From Apium graveolens (lineage: Eukaryota > Streptophyta > Magnoliopsida > Apiales > Apiaceae): a DNA stretch of 64,000 nt. Numbering within the stretch: position 1 is the first letter of the stretch; each line of letters begins with the position of its first letter. The notes below the pieces were generated by a model that did no database searches, was not told where the DNA came from, and saw only the letters and a program-made list of their open reading frames with translations. This document shows positions 24,301 to 35,100 of this stretch, one piece after another. Location: NCBI RefSeq assembly GCF_009905375.1, contig NC_133657.1, positions 67,576,907 to 67,640,906 of the forward strand. The letters are read 5' to 3'. Made by a program: the position numbers and the translations under genes.

Positions 24301-25986
24301 TAGGAACGACTCACAACCTTTTCTAAGTAACTTCTTAGCCTGAATAATTGTAAGAAATAGTCGCTCTTGCCTCTGTCCCTTAAATACTACCTTCTCTCCA
24401 CTCTTCGTCTTTAAATTCACTCTCTTGGTCTTACAATTTATCTGCGCGCTATTCTCTCCTAACCACTCCATTCCTAAGATTATATCAAACTCTCCCAGCT
24501 TGAAGAGTATCAAGTCGGCCGAGAACTTATATCCCGAAATATCAATCTCACATTTTGGACAAAATTGATTCACAGGAATCTTCTCTTGGTTCGCAATTAC
24601 CACATTTACTACCTCACTCATAGCCGTTTTATCACATTGGATCTTATCAACAAAAGATTCTGATATGAAAGATCTTGTGGCTCCCGAATCAATCAATACT
24701 TTGGCTTTGACATTATTGAGTAAAAGTGTACCTGCTATCACCTCAGAATTCTGAACAGCATCTTTCATCTTTAGGTCAAATGTCCTTGCTGTTGCTTGCG
24801 GGGTTGGTGCGGGTGGTGGAGGTAATGCCAATACCTCAGCTGGCACGCTTGCACTGGTACTTGCCACGTTCATCAGAGCTCTGACTGGTCCTGTTGCCTT
24901 ACACTCCCTAGCCATGTGTCCAGTCTTCCCACATTTGTAGCACGTAACTCCTGGCCTCGGCATCTTGCACTCATTTGCCAAATGTCCCTTCTGATTGCAC
25001 CTATAACAGGTCATACTCAGCTTATTGCATACTCCGGGGTGCCTTCTTCCACAGTGCTTGCATTCTGGCCTCTGGAACCTGTTTTCTCCAACTTGCCCTT
25101 GGCTTGCCTGATTGTTCCCTTTTGATTCTTGCCTTTTGCCCAAATTTCCTTTCCTTTGAAAATTTCCGCCCTTCTGGAAACCAATCCTCTTTACATTCCG
25201 ATCTTGCGAATTTCCAGCTTCAGACTTTTCTCCATAAAATGGAACCTTTCTCTTCTTGTTATCCCTCTCTTTCCTTGACTGCATCCCATTATTCTCAATC
25301 AGAGCAGCTTTCTGTACTACTCCCGCATAAGTCTCAAGTTCAAACATAGCCACCCTATCTCTGATCCAAGGCTCCAATCCTTGCTGAAATTTCTTTGCTT
25401 TTTCTTCCTCAGTGCTGGTATACTTTGTCACAAACCTTGACAACTCAGTGAACTTCTTCTCATATTCCAGTACAGTCATGTTCCCTTGCTTTAACTCAAG
25501 AAATTTTAGCTCCATCTGATTCTGCATGTACTTAGGGTAATACTTGTCCAGAAATAACTTCTTAAATCTCTCCCAAGAAACCTGCTGAGTGACTTCCATG
25601 GCTTTTACTGATTCCCACCAATAAATGACTTCTCCCTTCAAGAAGTAAGTGGCATACAGCGTCTTCTGATCGTCTCCTAACTGTACCAACTCAAAAGCCC
25701 TTTCCATCTCCTTGATCCATGTGTTTGCTATCACTGGATCAGTGGTATCATGAAATACAGGTGGATTCACATTCTGAAAAGCTTTGAAAGTGACAATTTG
25801 TCTTGGTGGTACTGGTGGTTCAGGTGGTTGGTGTGGCTCACGGTTATCTTGGTTTTCAATTCGTTGTTGAAGAGTTAGTTGTTGTTGAGCTATAGCATTG
25901 GTTTGCTGTTGCAAGGTTTCCAGTAGTTGAAGAATGTTTGGGTCTGTGGTGAAGGTGGTTGTTGGGTTCTTCTTTTTGGGAGGCAT
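21373..25986 (-). CDS. G3 gag-pol polyprotein with C-terminal chromodomain (1537 aa)
   Basis: The protein makes the capsid and all replication enzymes. In order: Gln/Pro-rich N-terminus (1-65); gag capsid domain (~70-230, with YWWES and [12 protein letters not shown]); three zinc-knuckle blocks: an unusual C309-X2-C312-X3-H316-X3-C320, then two CX2CX4HX4C (327-340 and 349-362); aspartic protease with DSGA at 433-436; reverse transcriptase (~600-860) with catalytic FIDD at 765-768; RNase H (~895-1020; D914, E951, D976, D1019); integrase zinc-binding region (H1124, H1130, C1160, C1163), catalytic D1193, D1254 and E1290, GPY/F module (1425-1433) and a chromodomain (~1484-1537, ending [19 protein letters not shown]). 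All key residues are present and there is no internal stop. ATG at 25986 is the first in frame; TAG at 21373-21375. The chromodomain may steer integration through histone marks, as known for this group. Confidence 0.97.
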   Translation of the reverse strand: MPPKKKNPTTTFTTDPNILQLLETLQQQTNAIAQQQLTLQQRIENQDNREPHQPPEPPVPPRQIVTFKAFQNVNPPVFHDTTDPVIANTWIKEMERAFELVQLGDDQKTLYATYFLKGEVIYWWESVKAMEVTQQVSWERFKKLFLDKYYPKYMQNQMELKFLELKQGNMTVLEYEKKFTELSRFVTKYTSTEEEKAKKFQQGLEPWIRDRVAMFELETYAGVVQKAALIENNGMQSRKERDNKKRKVPFYGEKSEAGNSQDRNVKRIGFQKGGNFQRKGNLGKRQESKGNNQASQGQVGENRFQRPECKHCGRRHPGVCNKLSMTCYRCNQKGHLANECKMPRPGVTCYKCGKTGHMARECKATGPVRALMNVASTSASVPAEVLALPPPPAPTPQATARTFDLKMKDAVQNSEVIAGTLLLNNVKAKVLIDSGATRSFISESFVDKIQCDKTAMSEVVNVVIANQEKIPVNQFCPKCEIDISGYKFSADLILFKLGEFDIILGMEWLGENSAQINCKTKRVNLKTKSGEKVVFKGQRQERLFLTIIQAKKLLRKGCESFLAYVVDSERGSPSMEDIPVVNEFPDVFPDELPGLPPDRQIEFEINLAPGTEPVSKAPYRMAPAEMKELASQLQELLDKGVIRPSTSPWGAPVLFVKKKDGSMRLCIDYRELNKVTIKNRYPLPRIDDLFDQLKGAKCFSKIDLRSGYHQLKIKEEDIPKTAFRTRYGHYEFLVMPFGLTNAPAAFMDLMNRVFKKYLDKFVVVFIDDILIYSKSEEEHMQHLWIALEILRQEKLYAKFTKCEFWLKEVQFLGHVIGNDGIKVDPAKIDAVMSWERPRTPTEVRSFLGLAGYYRRFVKDFSKIATPLTKLTRKNQKFEWSAECENSFQELKQKLVTAPVLVLPDDQGNFVIFSDASHKGLGCVLMQHSKVIAYASRQLKPHELKYPTHDLELAAIVFALKIWRHYLYGEKCEIYTDHKSLKYIFTQKELNMRQGRWLELIKDYDCSINYHPGKANVVADALSRKERLNAMITSKELSEEIGKFELELCAYGKVKEVCHAMTFQPTLMEKIKKCQEEVMEKEKNQLSGEEINTKKDEQGILRFSSRIWIPHVSELKNEILHEAHHSKFSIHPGSTKMYQDLKKNFWWPNMKRDVAEWVAKCYTCQKVKAEHQRPSGLIQPLKIPEWKWENIAMDFIVGLPRTKSGHDAIWVIIDHLTKSAHFLPINEKSSLDKLVHLYVHEIVLRHGVPVSIVSDRDPRFNSRFWKQFQECLGTKLNMSTAYHPQTDGQSERTIQTIEDMLRSCAIDFAGSWDDHLPLIEFSYNNSYHSSIGMPPYEALYGRKCRSPTSWDEVGEGRILGSELVQQLHDSVKLVQKRLLAAQDRQRKYADPARKDVQFQIGEAVLLKVSPRKGLIRFGKKGKLAPRYVGPFEILSQVGKVAYELALPPQYQHVHNVFHVSLLKKYNPDASHVIEYEPVEIQADLSFVEQPVKVLDWQVKSLRNKSVKLVKVLWRNPKVEESTWELESDMRSRYPHLFS

Positions 25987-26297
25987 GATCCTGAAATAAG
26001 AGTTGTGTCATAACAAATATGAATGATAAAATGATTCGAGGGTATCGCATGGCATTCGCATTTACATATGGGGTCAAGTTTCCAAATTAAGCAGATATGA
26101 TGATAAAAACATAAAATAACAGTTGAGAGCAGATGGAACAATAGCACATAATTATTGAAATTTTAAAGGTCACAGTACATAGGATTGGGACATAGTCTGA
26201 TTCTAGAAATAACAGGCTTATTTAAAGGAAAGACGGAAACAACTGGGGATTCCATAGAGTTTGATAGTACAACAACATGAAAGGTAAATGGAAAGAA

Positions 26298-26654
26298 CTA
26301 AGGCTCCACTCCATCTGAACGGGGCTTGGTAGTCTTTTCCTCTCGAAGCGTCTTCACAATGCTCTGGAGCTCATCCGCCACCATCTGAATGACATACTGG
26401 CTGGTACGGTCCCGGTGTGCTGGCATCTCCTCAAGCTTAGTGTTGACGTACCGAACCAAGGTCTCAAGTCTCGCAATCATCTGCTCCTTGGGCTTCCCTT
26501 CGTAGTTTCGGCTGTCCGGATACACGTTCTTCAGTCGGTCTATCAGTCGGTCGTACTTGCCCTGAAGCATGTCGAACTCGCGCCTCAACTCAGCATACAC
26601 GGAGAAAGCAATAGTGTCGTCCGACCCAGAGGATGACGAGGAATGCGCCCTTTG
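26298..26654 (-). CDS. G3 pre-gag leader ORF, presumed second exon of a spliced protein
   Basis: The open frame of 118 codons runs from 26654 to a stop at 26298-26300, between the primer-binding site and gag. No ATG opens it. The first Met is internal (26570), and the frame begins right after an acceptor-like TTATTGGTTGTCAG (CAG at 26657-26655) with a stop upstream. The start is a Ser-rich acidic stretch (SSSSSGSDD). The rest is charged and helical (YAELRREFDMLQGKYDRLID, then ARLETLVRYVNTKLEE), like a small coiled-coil protein. Joined in phase 0 to the mini-exon in the 5' LTR (27040-26969), it would give a 139-residue protein with an H3-like N-terminus. G1 has the same layout. Its role is unknown; RNA or chromatin binding is a guess. 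The alternative is translation from Met at 26570 without splicing. Confidence 0.55.
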   Translation of the reverse strand, partial: QRAHSSSSSGSDDTIAFSVYAELRREFDMLQGKYDRLIDRLKNVYPDSRNYEGKPKEQMIARLETLVRYVNTKLEEMPAHRDRTSQYVIQMVADELQSIVKTLREEKTTKPRSDGVEP

Positions 26655-26968
26655 CTGACAACCAATAAGAGGAGTATTAATAATAATTTACTTTACCTAC
26701 TCTCTCGCGTAATATCTATAACCTACACACAAATCCTATAACCTATTTGGGCTGTCCAGGGACTCTAAACCGTAGCTCTGATACCAAAACCTGTCACACC
26801 CCCAACTTAAATAGCAAAATAAATATAGTTATTACATCATTTTAATGAGTACTACACGACCAAAATCCAAGATCTTACAGTTTAGGGTTTGGAACAGCCC
26901 AACACTACCAACTATTACATCTGATTACAAATACCGAGTCCTCACACAACTATTATTACTTATTCTAC
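26655..26968 (-). other. G3 predicted intron spanning the LTR end and primer-binding site
   Basis: The donor is GTAGAA directly after CAG (26969), and the acceptor CAG is at 26657-26655; the length is 314 bases. Both junctions fall in phase 0. Its removal would take out the last part of U5 and the primer-binding site (26775-26786), leaving an RNA that can be translated but not primed for reverse transcription. This is inferred from splice-site-like words and frame only. Confidence 0.45.
26775..26786 (-). other. G3 primer-binding site (tRNA-Met type)
   Basis: TGGTATCAGAGC on the minus strand lies five bases downstream of the 5' LTR end. It is the standard complement of plant initiator tRNA-Met. 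Confidence 0.93.
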
Positions 26969-29900
26969 CTGGGCTCGAACATAAGCATCCGCATCACAGG
27001 TCTTACGGGCAGTCTGCTTGAATCTAACCATGGCTGCTAGCTGTAATATCAGGGTAAAGCAAGAAGTGAGCCAAAAGCTCAACAAGTGCTAACAATACAA
27101 CGCAAAGCATAAATCGAGATATACCTTTAGGAATGACAATGGAATGACATAATCAATGATAATCGAGAGATAAAACTTATGTGAGTTGGCATCATTTTGC
27201 TTGCATCAAAACAAATTTTAAAACCATTCTTAATCAAAATCATTTTATGACGCTACGGATTACAGCCGGTGATCAGCCGCGAAGTAATCCCGAACCTCGC
27301 TGGGTTCTAAAACATTATTGGGAATCCCTAGGCAACTTTTAAGCCTAATATAAGTGTGGAAAGGACTCGCGTCTCAGTCCAGATCCACCATTCAAGAAAA
27401 CATTTGTCCCCCTTTGGGACTGAAAAATCCACCTTTTATTCATTTTGAAAACTGATGCCGATTTATGACAAAATCTCTTTTGACTGAAATCATTTTTCTT
27501 TTATCAGGGGATTATAGATCAACTTGAAACACTGGAAATATGACACTAAATCTCAGGGCCATGATCCACTAGACTTTACTATATTAGGGTAATCGAGAGA
27601 TTTCCGTAAACAAGAATTTTGACAAGGAAATTAAGCAAGGCTACTGGATAATATGAAAGAGTAATGCCAAACTAGGCTTAAAGCAATGGTTGTAGACAAG
27701 GTATAGGTATTAGAACATCAAGAAGATAAGCATCACTGGTTCCAATAGGATAGAGGTGCTAAAATATAAAGGAAGTGATCATCAGCTCAAGATATAACAG
27801 GGTATCAAGCTTTAGGGTAAGGATAGGGTTATCATACAATCATGAATGAATTTAAGAAAAGATTGGCTTTTAGGTATCAAGATAAAGTTTCTATCGAGGT
27901 TATTTCAAGAGTTGAATCAAAGCATCAGGGTGCAACATCAAGATTTCTCAGGGATCAATAGCATGATAATCAAAAGGATCAATAAGGTATTATAACACAT
28001 CTCTATTTTATCATGGCATTAAACTATCATGAAAGACTTTTGAACTACTTGCAATACGTACTCGAGGGTTCATGGCATCTCTATGTAACTCAAAGATAAA
28101 CAAAAGATACTCTTGATTTAAATATATCAAAATGACTCAGGATAATTGCATCGATATATATATGAACTGTTTACAGTAAATGCGAAGGTCAAGTTGAATC
28201 ACTTGCCTTGAGATAGACTGGTCTGGTCTGACTGGTAGGAGCAACAACTGGAGCTTCACTCGACTTTTATGGCAAGTTTTCCCTCATCTCGAGATCCTAC
28301 ATAAATAATAATAATCCTCATTATAATATATTCTTTCCATCTTAACCTATTTACAACCCGAAATTAAACATGGATGGCACTTAGGCCTATACACACTTAA
28401 TTCATATCCACCATTTATATTTTCAAATGTACACACGTAGCCACATAATCACATATCGTATATTAATACCAAATAACATCATATACACCATAATGCCACA
28501 CTAGGCTTGGATGATCTCGACTCACCACTTAAGTTACTTGGTCGCTAACTAAACGAAGTCTTCGAATTTGGGCTTCCTAACTCAATGTGCCTTTCCTAAA
28601 TTATCCAAAACCTATTGACCCTCACTTGTGCCTTTTGTTCTACTGACCTTATACTATCTTACAACTATGGTGGTCGACCTAATACTCACTTCTAAGTGTC
28701 CTAAAACTATGTGATAAGTGAAAGTGCTCACTGGTGCAAATTTCAGAATGGTAACTAAGGTTTCTTGAGTGCATTAGACACTCTTAAACTACAAGTTTTT
28801 CTTCAAAATTTTTACACAAGACTCTCCTGACCTAAGGGCATCTCACAAGCTTGATGTGGCTCAAAGGCCTGGCTTGGGCCTTCTTGGGCCTAAGCTAAAA
28901 GTCCAAGGTACCCCTGTTTTTCTGGGCAGAAAATGCCCTGACTTGAATTAACTTGTGACACATGGTTCTAGCTCATATCCTATGAACTATGGTTGGAAAA
29001 ACTTCTCTGACATACCCTCTAACTAAGGCCCAATTGGGCCTAATGAGGGCCTACCCATGACATGGCCAAATCTCCCTATTTCTAAGTTGCAACAAAACTG
29101 TCCCCTGCTGGACAGATTTTGTTATTCTACTTGTGCACCTAACCAAATGACATGCAAACCTCCAACCAACTCCTAAAACCTATTATATACTCCCCATACT
29201 AACTTCTGGTGGCTTGGGCCTCAAGGTGCACATCAATGACATGGTCAAAACTCACTCTAAACCTCAGGGTACTAAACTGATTTTTCTGCAGAAACTATAA
29301 CTTCTCATTTTCCAAGATTTTGACTTGACAAACCCAACTAACAACAACTAAATACTTAAACCAAGACCTATACTTGGTATTCTACTGAACTAACTCCCTT
29401 TTTCTTAAAATACCCTTGGTGAGATCATCCTTACCTAAGGTGCAACTATGGCAAAACAAAAGAGACTACTCTTAACAAATCGCAAATCTTCATGCCTTTG
29501 AAACAACAAGATATATATTTTTATAAAAGATAACCACAAATTATTACCATGCAACAAGAAGCATAAATCAATATTATCACATTATTCCTACTGAAATTAA
29601 GGCTCACTAACAAAATCTTTCCAAATGATCAAAATTTCACAACAAACTAAGAGAATTCCACATGCATGCATGCCTTCGGGTTTTTCAAACCAAAACAACA
29701 TGATTTCCAAATAAATTTTTATCATAATTCAACATGCAAGCCTAACATGGATTACAACTAAATGATCAACTAGCATGCAAAAGGATTTTATCAAGACTTT
29801 ACTACAAAATTCATGTTATCATCACAAAATACACAAAAATGTTAACAAGGCAACAAAACACCATCCATTCGGCTCCTATCAAGTCATGGCCGAATGACCT

Positions 29901-30832
29901 AGGGTAAAAACAGCATTCGCATAGGTGTAACACTCTTATGTCTAGCCATTCTTGACCCTATGATACTATAACTCATGGTGAAAGCCTTAGATTCACAAGA
30001 ATCAAGGAGGTTCACTTTGAGTTTAACAAAAACATCACCATGCAAGGTCAAAACATAGGTTTTTCACTCTATACTTTTGAAATATATAAGAATAACATAT
30101 AGGGAGTAAAATTACTTGAATATAAGATGATTGTTTGAGTGAAAGAATGAAGAAATGAAGGGGATGGAGGGCCTCGGCTATGGGATGGCCGAGAGTGAGG
30201 GTTGAGCCGAGAGGGAGGGAGGAGAAAAGGGGAGGGTGGAGTGAAAATGGAGTGATCATCACTTTAGTTTTGTTTTTATGTCTTTGACTAGACTAAATGT
30301 GAGTGGATTTAGGAAATGACAAGAGTAACCCTCTAGCTAAAGTTAGGCAAGTTTGCATGCAAGGTCAAGGAGGTAATTTGGCTAGCAAAATGTGAGTTAG
30401 TGGGGTGGAGAATGTCTTCTTTGCCCTTTGGTTAAATAGAAGAGAGTTTGCATGCAAGGTTATTCATGTAATTTGATAATTATTAAGCAACTAATTTTCA
30501 AAGATTTATTTTTATATAATAAAGTACAAGTTCAAAAATTATAAAATTTATACCATAAAATAACTTGGATTTTTAGAGACTTTATAAAAATCATTTTCAA
30601 AATTTGTGTACAAAATGTCTTTTAAAAGAAAATTTTTCCAAAGCTTAGAATATTCCTTATAAATCAAAAATAAAGAAATTAAATAAATTCTTGTTTTGAA
30701 AAATCATATACTACCCAAAGCAAATTTAAAATGCAGAAATTTTCACTCACACAAACGTACAAGCATTGAATATATTTTTATTTAACTTAATATTATTCAC
30801 AAATAATATTACATAAAATGCCGGTCGTAACA
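26792..30832 (-). repeat. G3 5' LTR
   Basis: This is 4041 bp and nearly identical to 17299-21338. In transcription order it has an AT-rich U3, a pyrimidine-rich leader (about 30245 down to 30120) with CTCGGCC words, a long U5-like part, the TGAGC-ttttg-GCTCA hairpin near 27070, CAG at 27043-27041, and the ATG of the H3-like mini-exon at 27031. The LTR ends GGGTGTGACA. Confidence 0.95.
26969..27040 (-). CDS. G3 LTR mini-exon encoding a histone H3-tail-like N-terminus
   Basis: The ATG at 27031 opens 21 codons beginning MVRFKQTARKT and ending at CAG just before a GTAGAA donor-like site. Numbered as in histone H3 (after Met), R2, K4, Q5, T6, A7, R8 and K9 are identical and residue 10 is Thr where H3 has Ser. 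Unspliced, the frame stops two codons later. A presumed acceptor (GATATTACAG) ends at 27041. The same mini-exon exists in the 3' LTR (17537-17475), and diverged forms lie at the same place in G1 and G4. The sequence and its position are certain. That it is an exon, and that it works as a histone mimic, are inference. A chance match is made less likely by the shared register in G1. Confidence 0.5.
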
Positions 30833-30837
30833 AAAGG
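30833..30837. repeat. G3 right target-site duplication AAAGG
   Basis: It matches 17294-17298. The G2 LTR sequence resumes after it at 30838. Confidence 0.97.
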
Positions 30838-30926
30838 GGTCGTAGCTATATCCTATTATTGAATTGTTTATCTTTTGGTTGTTGTTGATGATGTCAACTC
30901 CTGACCCCGAGGTTGAGGCCGTCACA
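30838..30926 (+). repeat. G2 5' LTR, right part
   Basis: The last 89 bases of the G2 5' LTR, ending GAGGCCGTCACA, match 52416-52504. A primer-binding site follows. Confidence 0.93.
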
Positions 30927-30928
30927 GT

Positions 30929-30940
30929 TGGTATCAGAGC
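30929..30940 (+). other. G2 primer-binding site (tRNA-Met type)
   Basis: TGGTATCAGAGC lies two bases after the LTR end. Confidence 0.92.
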
Positions 30941-32136
30941 TACAGGTTTGAGTCCCTGATTTAGGTTAGAGCGGAGTCAAAAGAGTGCAGAAAGGAATGT
31001 ATATAGGTGTGAGCCAGCAACTCAATCAGAGGAGCAAGTCTATGAGTTTAGTCAAGGGTTTCCAAAGCGTAACCCTGACATTTGTTGAAGATTGACTGGA
31101 ACTGCCCTAACCTAGAGTACGTTTCCTTCGCCTACGTATTATTAGTAACGTTCGATAGAGATTTCTAGTTTTCCCTCGAGAAAATGAGTTTGATTGCGAG
31201 GATTCAGCATTGAGTGGGCTCTGGTTGTTCCAGCTGAGAAGACGCCAACGTTATTTCTAAATATCGTATTTTCTGTGTCAAGGAATGTTATTGGACTGAT
31301 TGTGTGGCCTTGGTGAGTTCGGATAGCGTGATAATAGTTAGGGGCTGTTATGACGACTAAGTTTGGTAATGAATGTGGATCAGAACGGGAGGTGACATCT
31401 TTGAGCTCTTTTGTTCCTTCCTTTAAATGTATTTTATCTCCAAAGTAATTATTTCCTATTTCATAAGTTGTTTATCTTTCTTGTGAGGAAGTTGTGAACC
31501 CAAGGTAAGCTACTTAGGGTTCTGTTGATCTCATTACAAATCAAATTCACCCCTTCCTATTTGTGAATTTTCTTTTTAACCTTGTTTATTCTCTTGGAAA
31601 TTCTATTGGTTGATTGGGGCAAATAATGCATATGAGATGACCATTTGTCTGTGTGGCAAAAAGGGTCTGGTGGGATGCCACCGAATTATATGTTGTGACC
31701 GTATGGTACTAAGACTGGCCATCTTATGTACTTGTATGGTTGCCCTCAGTCATACCTACATCTTCATCACTGTTTCTTCTTATTTGATTCCATTGAGTTG
31801 GAAATTTCCTTCGATATTCTGTGATAATGAATTCCTGCGACTTGATGGTCCTCGTTGTTGAAAGCAAGTAAGAGTGGCTGTTGAGAAGAACGAGGGTCCT
31901 ATATCAGGATATCATTTAAGAATAATGGTAACCGCGAGAGCTCAGGATCTAAGGATGGAGTTACAGCTTCGGGAAAAGTAAGACAGTGGTGGATGAACCG
32001 CTCGTGGGTGAAAAGAAATCCTCTCTAGAAGAGTGATTGGTTGAAATTTGAACTTTGGTGCCTAGAGGAGCAGATATGGCTAGATAAGTCTCGTAGGGTA
32101 TCAGATTAGTATTAGTATGATAATAGAGCAATGACC
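30941..32136 (+). other. G2 untranslated leader, first part (split by G4)
   Basis: About 1.2 kb follows the primer site with no supported ORF. Short frames such as 31610-31861 show no family features. Unlike G1, G3, G4 and F2, no leader ORF is recognisable. It continues after G4 at 46062-46337, just before gag. Confidence 0.55.
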
Positions 32137-32141
32137 GGAAG
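32137..32141. repeat. G4 left target-site duplication GGAAG
   Basis: It is repeated exactly at 46057-46061, directly after the other end of G4. Confidence 0.95.
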
Positions 32142-35100
32142 TGTAACACCCCCAGATCCGGGGTCGGGGATCCGGGTTGTCACGAGTTCCATTTCCCTTA
32201 TTAACACCCAATCTTAATAATTTCTCAACTACTCTGTACTGTGACCCCACAATAAACACACACACCACACGTTATAGTCTCAGAGATGAACATCCAAAAA
32301 TAATCACAAGTCGTTTTATTCCACAATTATATGTCAATACACCTTAAAAAGGTTCTGAATAAATTTACATTTCATTGCCATTATTACAATTCATAAATAT
32401 ACATAAATCTGGTACATCAAAAGTTGAAGCCTAGTCTATTGGTAGTTCCCTACCTCAGCTACAGTGACTTCAATGCCTATAGGAAGTTGCGAAACGCTTC
32501 CTATCCGATCGCGAATTGGGAGCTTGGTCCTGTTCATCTTATCTATCTGATGTTGTGTGATGAAAGAAGAAAGCAAGGGTGAGCAGCAAGCCCACCAAAA
32601 TAATATGTATAATGATTAATAGTATATGAGTCTACTCATAATACTCATGAAAATCTTGGTCAAAAGAAATGAACCAAGTTTGATATCTTAATGCGATGAA
32701 GTCGCAAAATATTCAGTATATATACATATATACTTTTCAAAGTAATGGAAGTCCTCTTCCATGCATAATATACACAAAGTCCCATTGTATAACTGTATAA
32801 AAATATCGTTGCAAGGTGATCTCATATATCTAACCTTGTCTCAACGTTTTTCTGAAAATCTTTGTCATTCATAAGACAATTATTAATTAGATATAAGTTT
32901 AAAAGATGAAGTTACCAAATACTTCACTACACTTATATCATTCCCAAATACTATTTGAACTACCACCGTTCAAGTTATAATCAATTTCAAAAGTTCATCC
33001 CACTGATGAGACCACAAGATAAGACTTGAATAGATTCAATCTTTGAAATATTATTGAATGAAAAAGTTATGAGATACTTTATTTAGCCCCGATATATATA
33101 TATATCCACATATATATATCCCTTTAAACATTTCCTGGAACCTCTGTTATGCAAAGTATGAACAGAGTTTGAAACATCCAATGAATTTTGGAAAGGAAAA
33201 GAATTTTGGCATAAACCCGATATCTCGCTGATCAGGCAAAGATACCAATAAGTAACCTTTTCTACTGTAGATGGATGAATTCCTCACCGGTCATCACCCT
33301 GGCCGCATTAGGACCTCGCGCTAGACCGTACCCCGGCCCCTCACGCGTTGATGGACTGCCACCCAGCCACTTACACAATAATAGACCGTACCCCGGCCTG
33401 TCGCTTATGCCGACTCAATCAATTGGACTTACTTCCCGAACATTGGGCAAGTAATCAAATTGTTTTCTCAAAACAGCAACCTCGTTGCGAATATAAAATA
33501 CACCACAGAGCCGGATTCCCCAGGTTTTGAGCGAGTATTTAAATCCCCTTTAAAAAGGAAGATCTTAAATATAAAAATGAGTTTTGGGATCCGCTCTGAC
33601 TTTTAAAAATTATTTTGAAGACTCGAAAACACTTTAAAGAGTGTTTGGAGTAAGGCTGATTTAATGAAGTAAATCAGTCCCCAGAATATTGGAAAATATC
33701 TGAATATTATTAATTAAATAATATTCCCATAAAGAATAGTCTTTATAAAAATAATTGAAGTAGAAGTATTAAAATTTATACTTGAAACGAGTATTAAATA
33801 ACCAAATATATACTTATATGAAAGTATTATCTTTATTTGAATAATCGAAAATAAGTTTGATTATTTACACCTTATTCTTTAATAAAATAAAGAATATATC
33901 TCAGCAAATAATCGGAGTCATAGATCCTCAAATGAATATTCAAATAATATTCATTAAATAATATAAACTGAGTCATAAGCCCTCGAATGAATATTCAAAT
34001 AATATTCAGATAAATAAATAAAAGGAGTCATAAGTCCTCGAATGAATATTCAAAATAATATTCAATAATAAAATAAAGGAGTCATAAGTCCTCGGATGAA
34101 TATTCAAAATAATATTCAATAATAAAATAAAGTTTCAAGTTATCGAATAAACCTTATTCGATTAATAGTTTGGAAAACTATAACCATATATATATAAATA
34201 TATAAATATATATATATATATCCATATCCATATATATAAAATCTACTCGGGATCCTCGACTCCCGGTTTTTGAAAATATTTTCACCTTTGGGTCCCTATA
34301 CTAAGGGTATATGCAAGTTACCGCTATCCTCTAGCATAGGTATTATCAAATGAACCAACAGATATATATTTCAAGAATATGAAACAGGCATGCATATATA
34401 CCATATCACATGCTACAATATATCGCAAAAGTTTGCTAAATAACCAATAGGCATTTATCGCAAGATCATGCATATACAAATGTATACATCACAACAACAG
34501 TATATCGGATAGAATACTTGCCTGAGCGACTGGGGGTTACGAATGGCTCGGGACGAGTCTGGTAACCTATAAGCAACAAGTAAGTTGGAATTAAACCAAA
34601 GTCACTTGTAAATCTATACTTTAACTAACTTAGACTCTAACGCTTGTTTTGCGCTCACTGATTCGCTTAAGTCACTCGGGTACCCTCGGCTCCACCATTT
34701 TTAATAATTTAACCTTTACGAGTTTTAAAGCGATTCCTTCGCGAGTGACTTATCAACTGCCTAAAACACTTACCATAAATGTTTCATGCATTAATTAACC
34801 CTTTTCGGTCTTTAACCTATGTTTCGAAGTAAGGCGAGGGAAAAAGTTTCGTTCGCGAAACGCCGTTACTTGAAACGGTCGTTTCTCCTAAACCGTGCAT
34901 CGGAATCGAACGAACTACATATCAAAACGAAGCTCGTAACATGAACTATCTAATCATGGCAATGGTCAAAACCTAGCAGTGAGTTCAAGGGTTCTGATCT
35001 TAAGAACAAAAACAGTCTACGGTAAATCGGGCATTACGACGGCTATGTTTACGCGATTTCCCAATTTTATACCATTCAATTCCATCACCCAACAACCCCA

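Larger units (their letters stand above)
17299..30832 (-). mobile_element. G3: complete Tekay-like chromovirus, potentially autonomous
   Basis: The 13,534-bp element lies on the minus strand (5' end at 30832). It has 4041- and 4040-bp LTRs with TG...CA ends, a tRNA-Met primer site, a leader ORF, one uninterrupted gag-pol frame, and a polypurine tract next to the 3' LTR. The LTRs differ at only about half a dozen sites by eye. A chromodomain at the integrase C-terminus and the single-ORF layout fit the Tekay/Del chromoviruses. It is the only coding-intact element in the window. Confidence 0.95.

Noticed and set aside
23987..24343. Plus-strand ORFs inside the G3 gag-pol region (also 22467-22712, 24916-25349)
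   Set aside because: They are antisense shadows of the gag-pol frame with no independent motifs.
30035..30262. 75-codon ORF MMITPFSLHPPL (also at 20541-20768)
   Set aside because: It is identical in both copies only because the two G3 LTRs are nearly identical. Its composition follows the CT-rich leader and nothing links it to a family.
33323..33400. Repeated TAGACCGTACCCCGGCC words as a CRISPR-like array
   Set aside because: Only two copies, unequal spacing, inside an LTR of a eukaryotic element.
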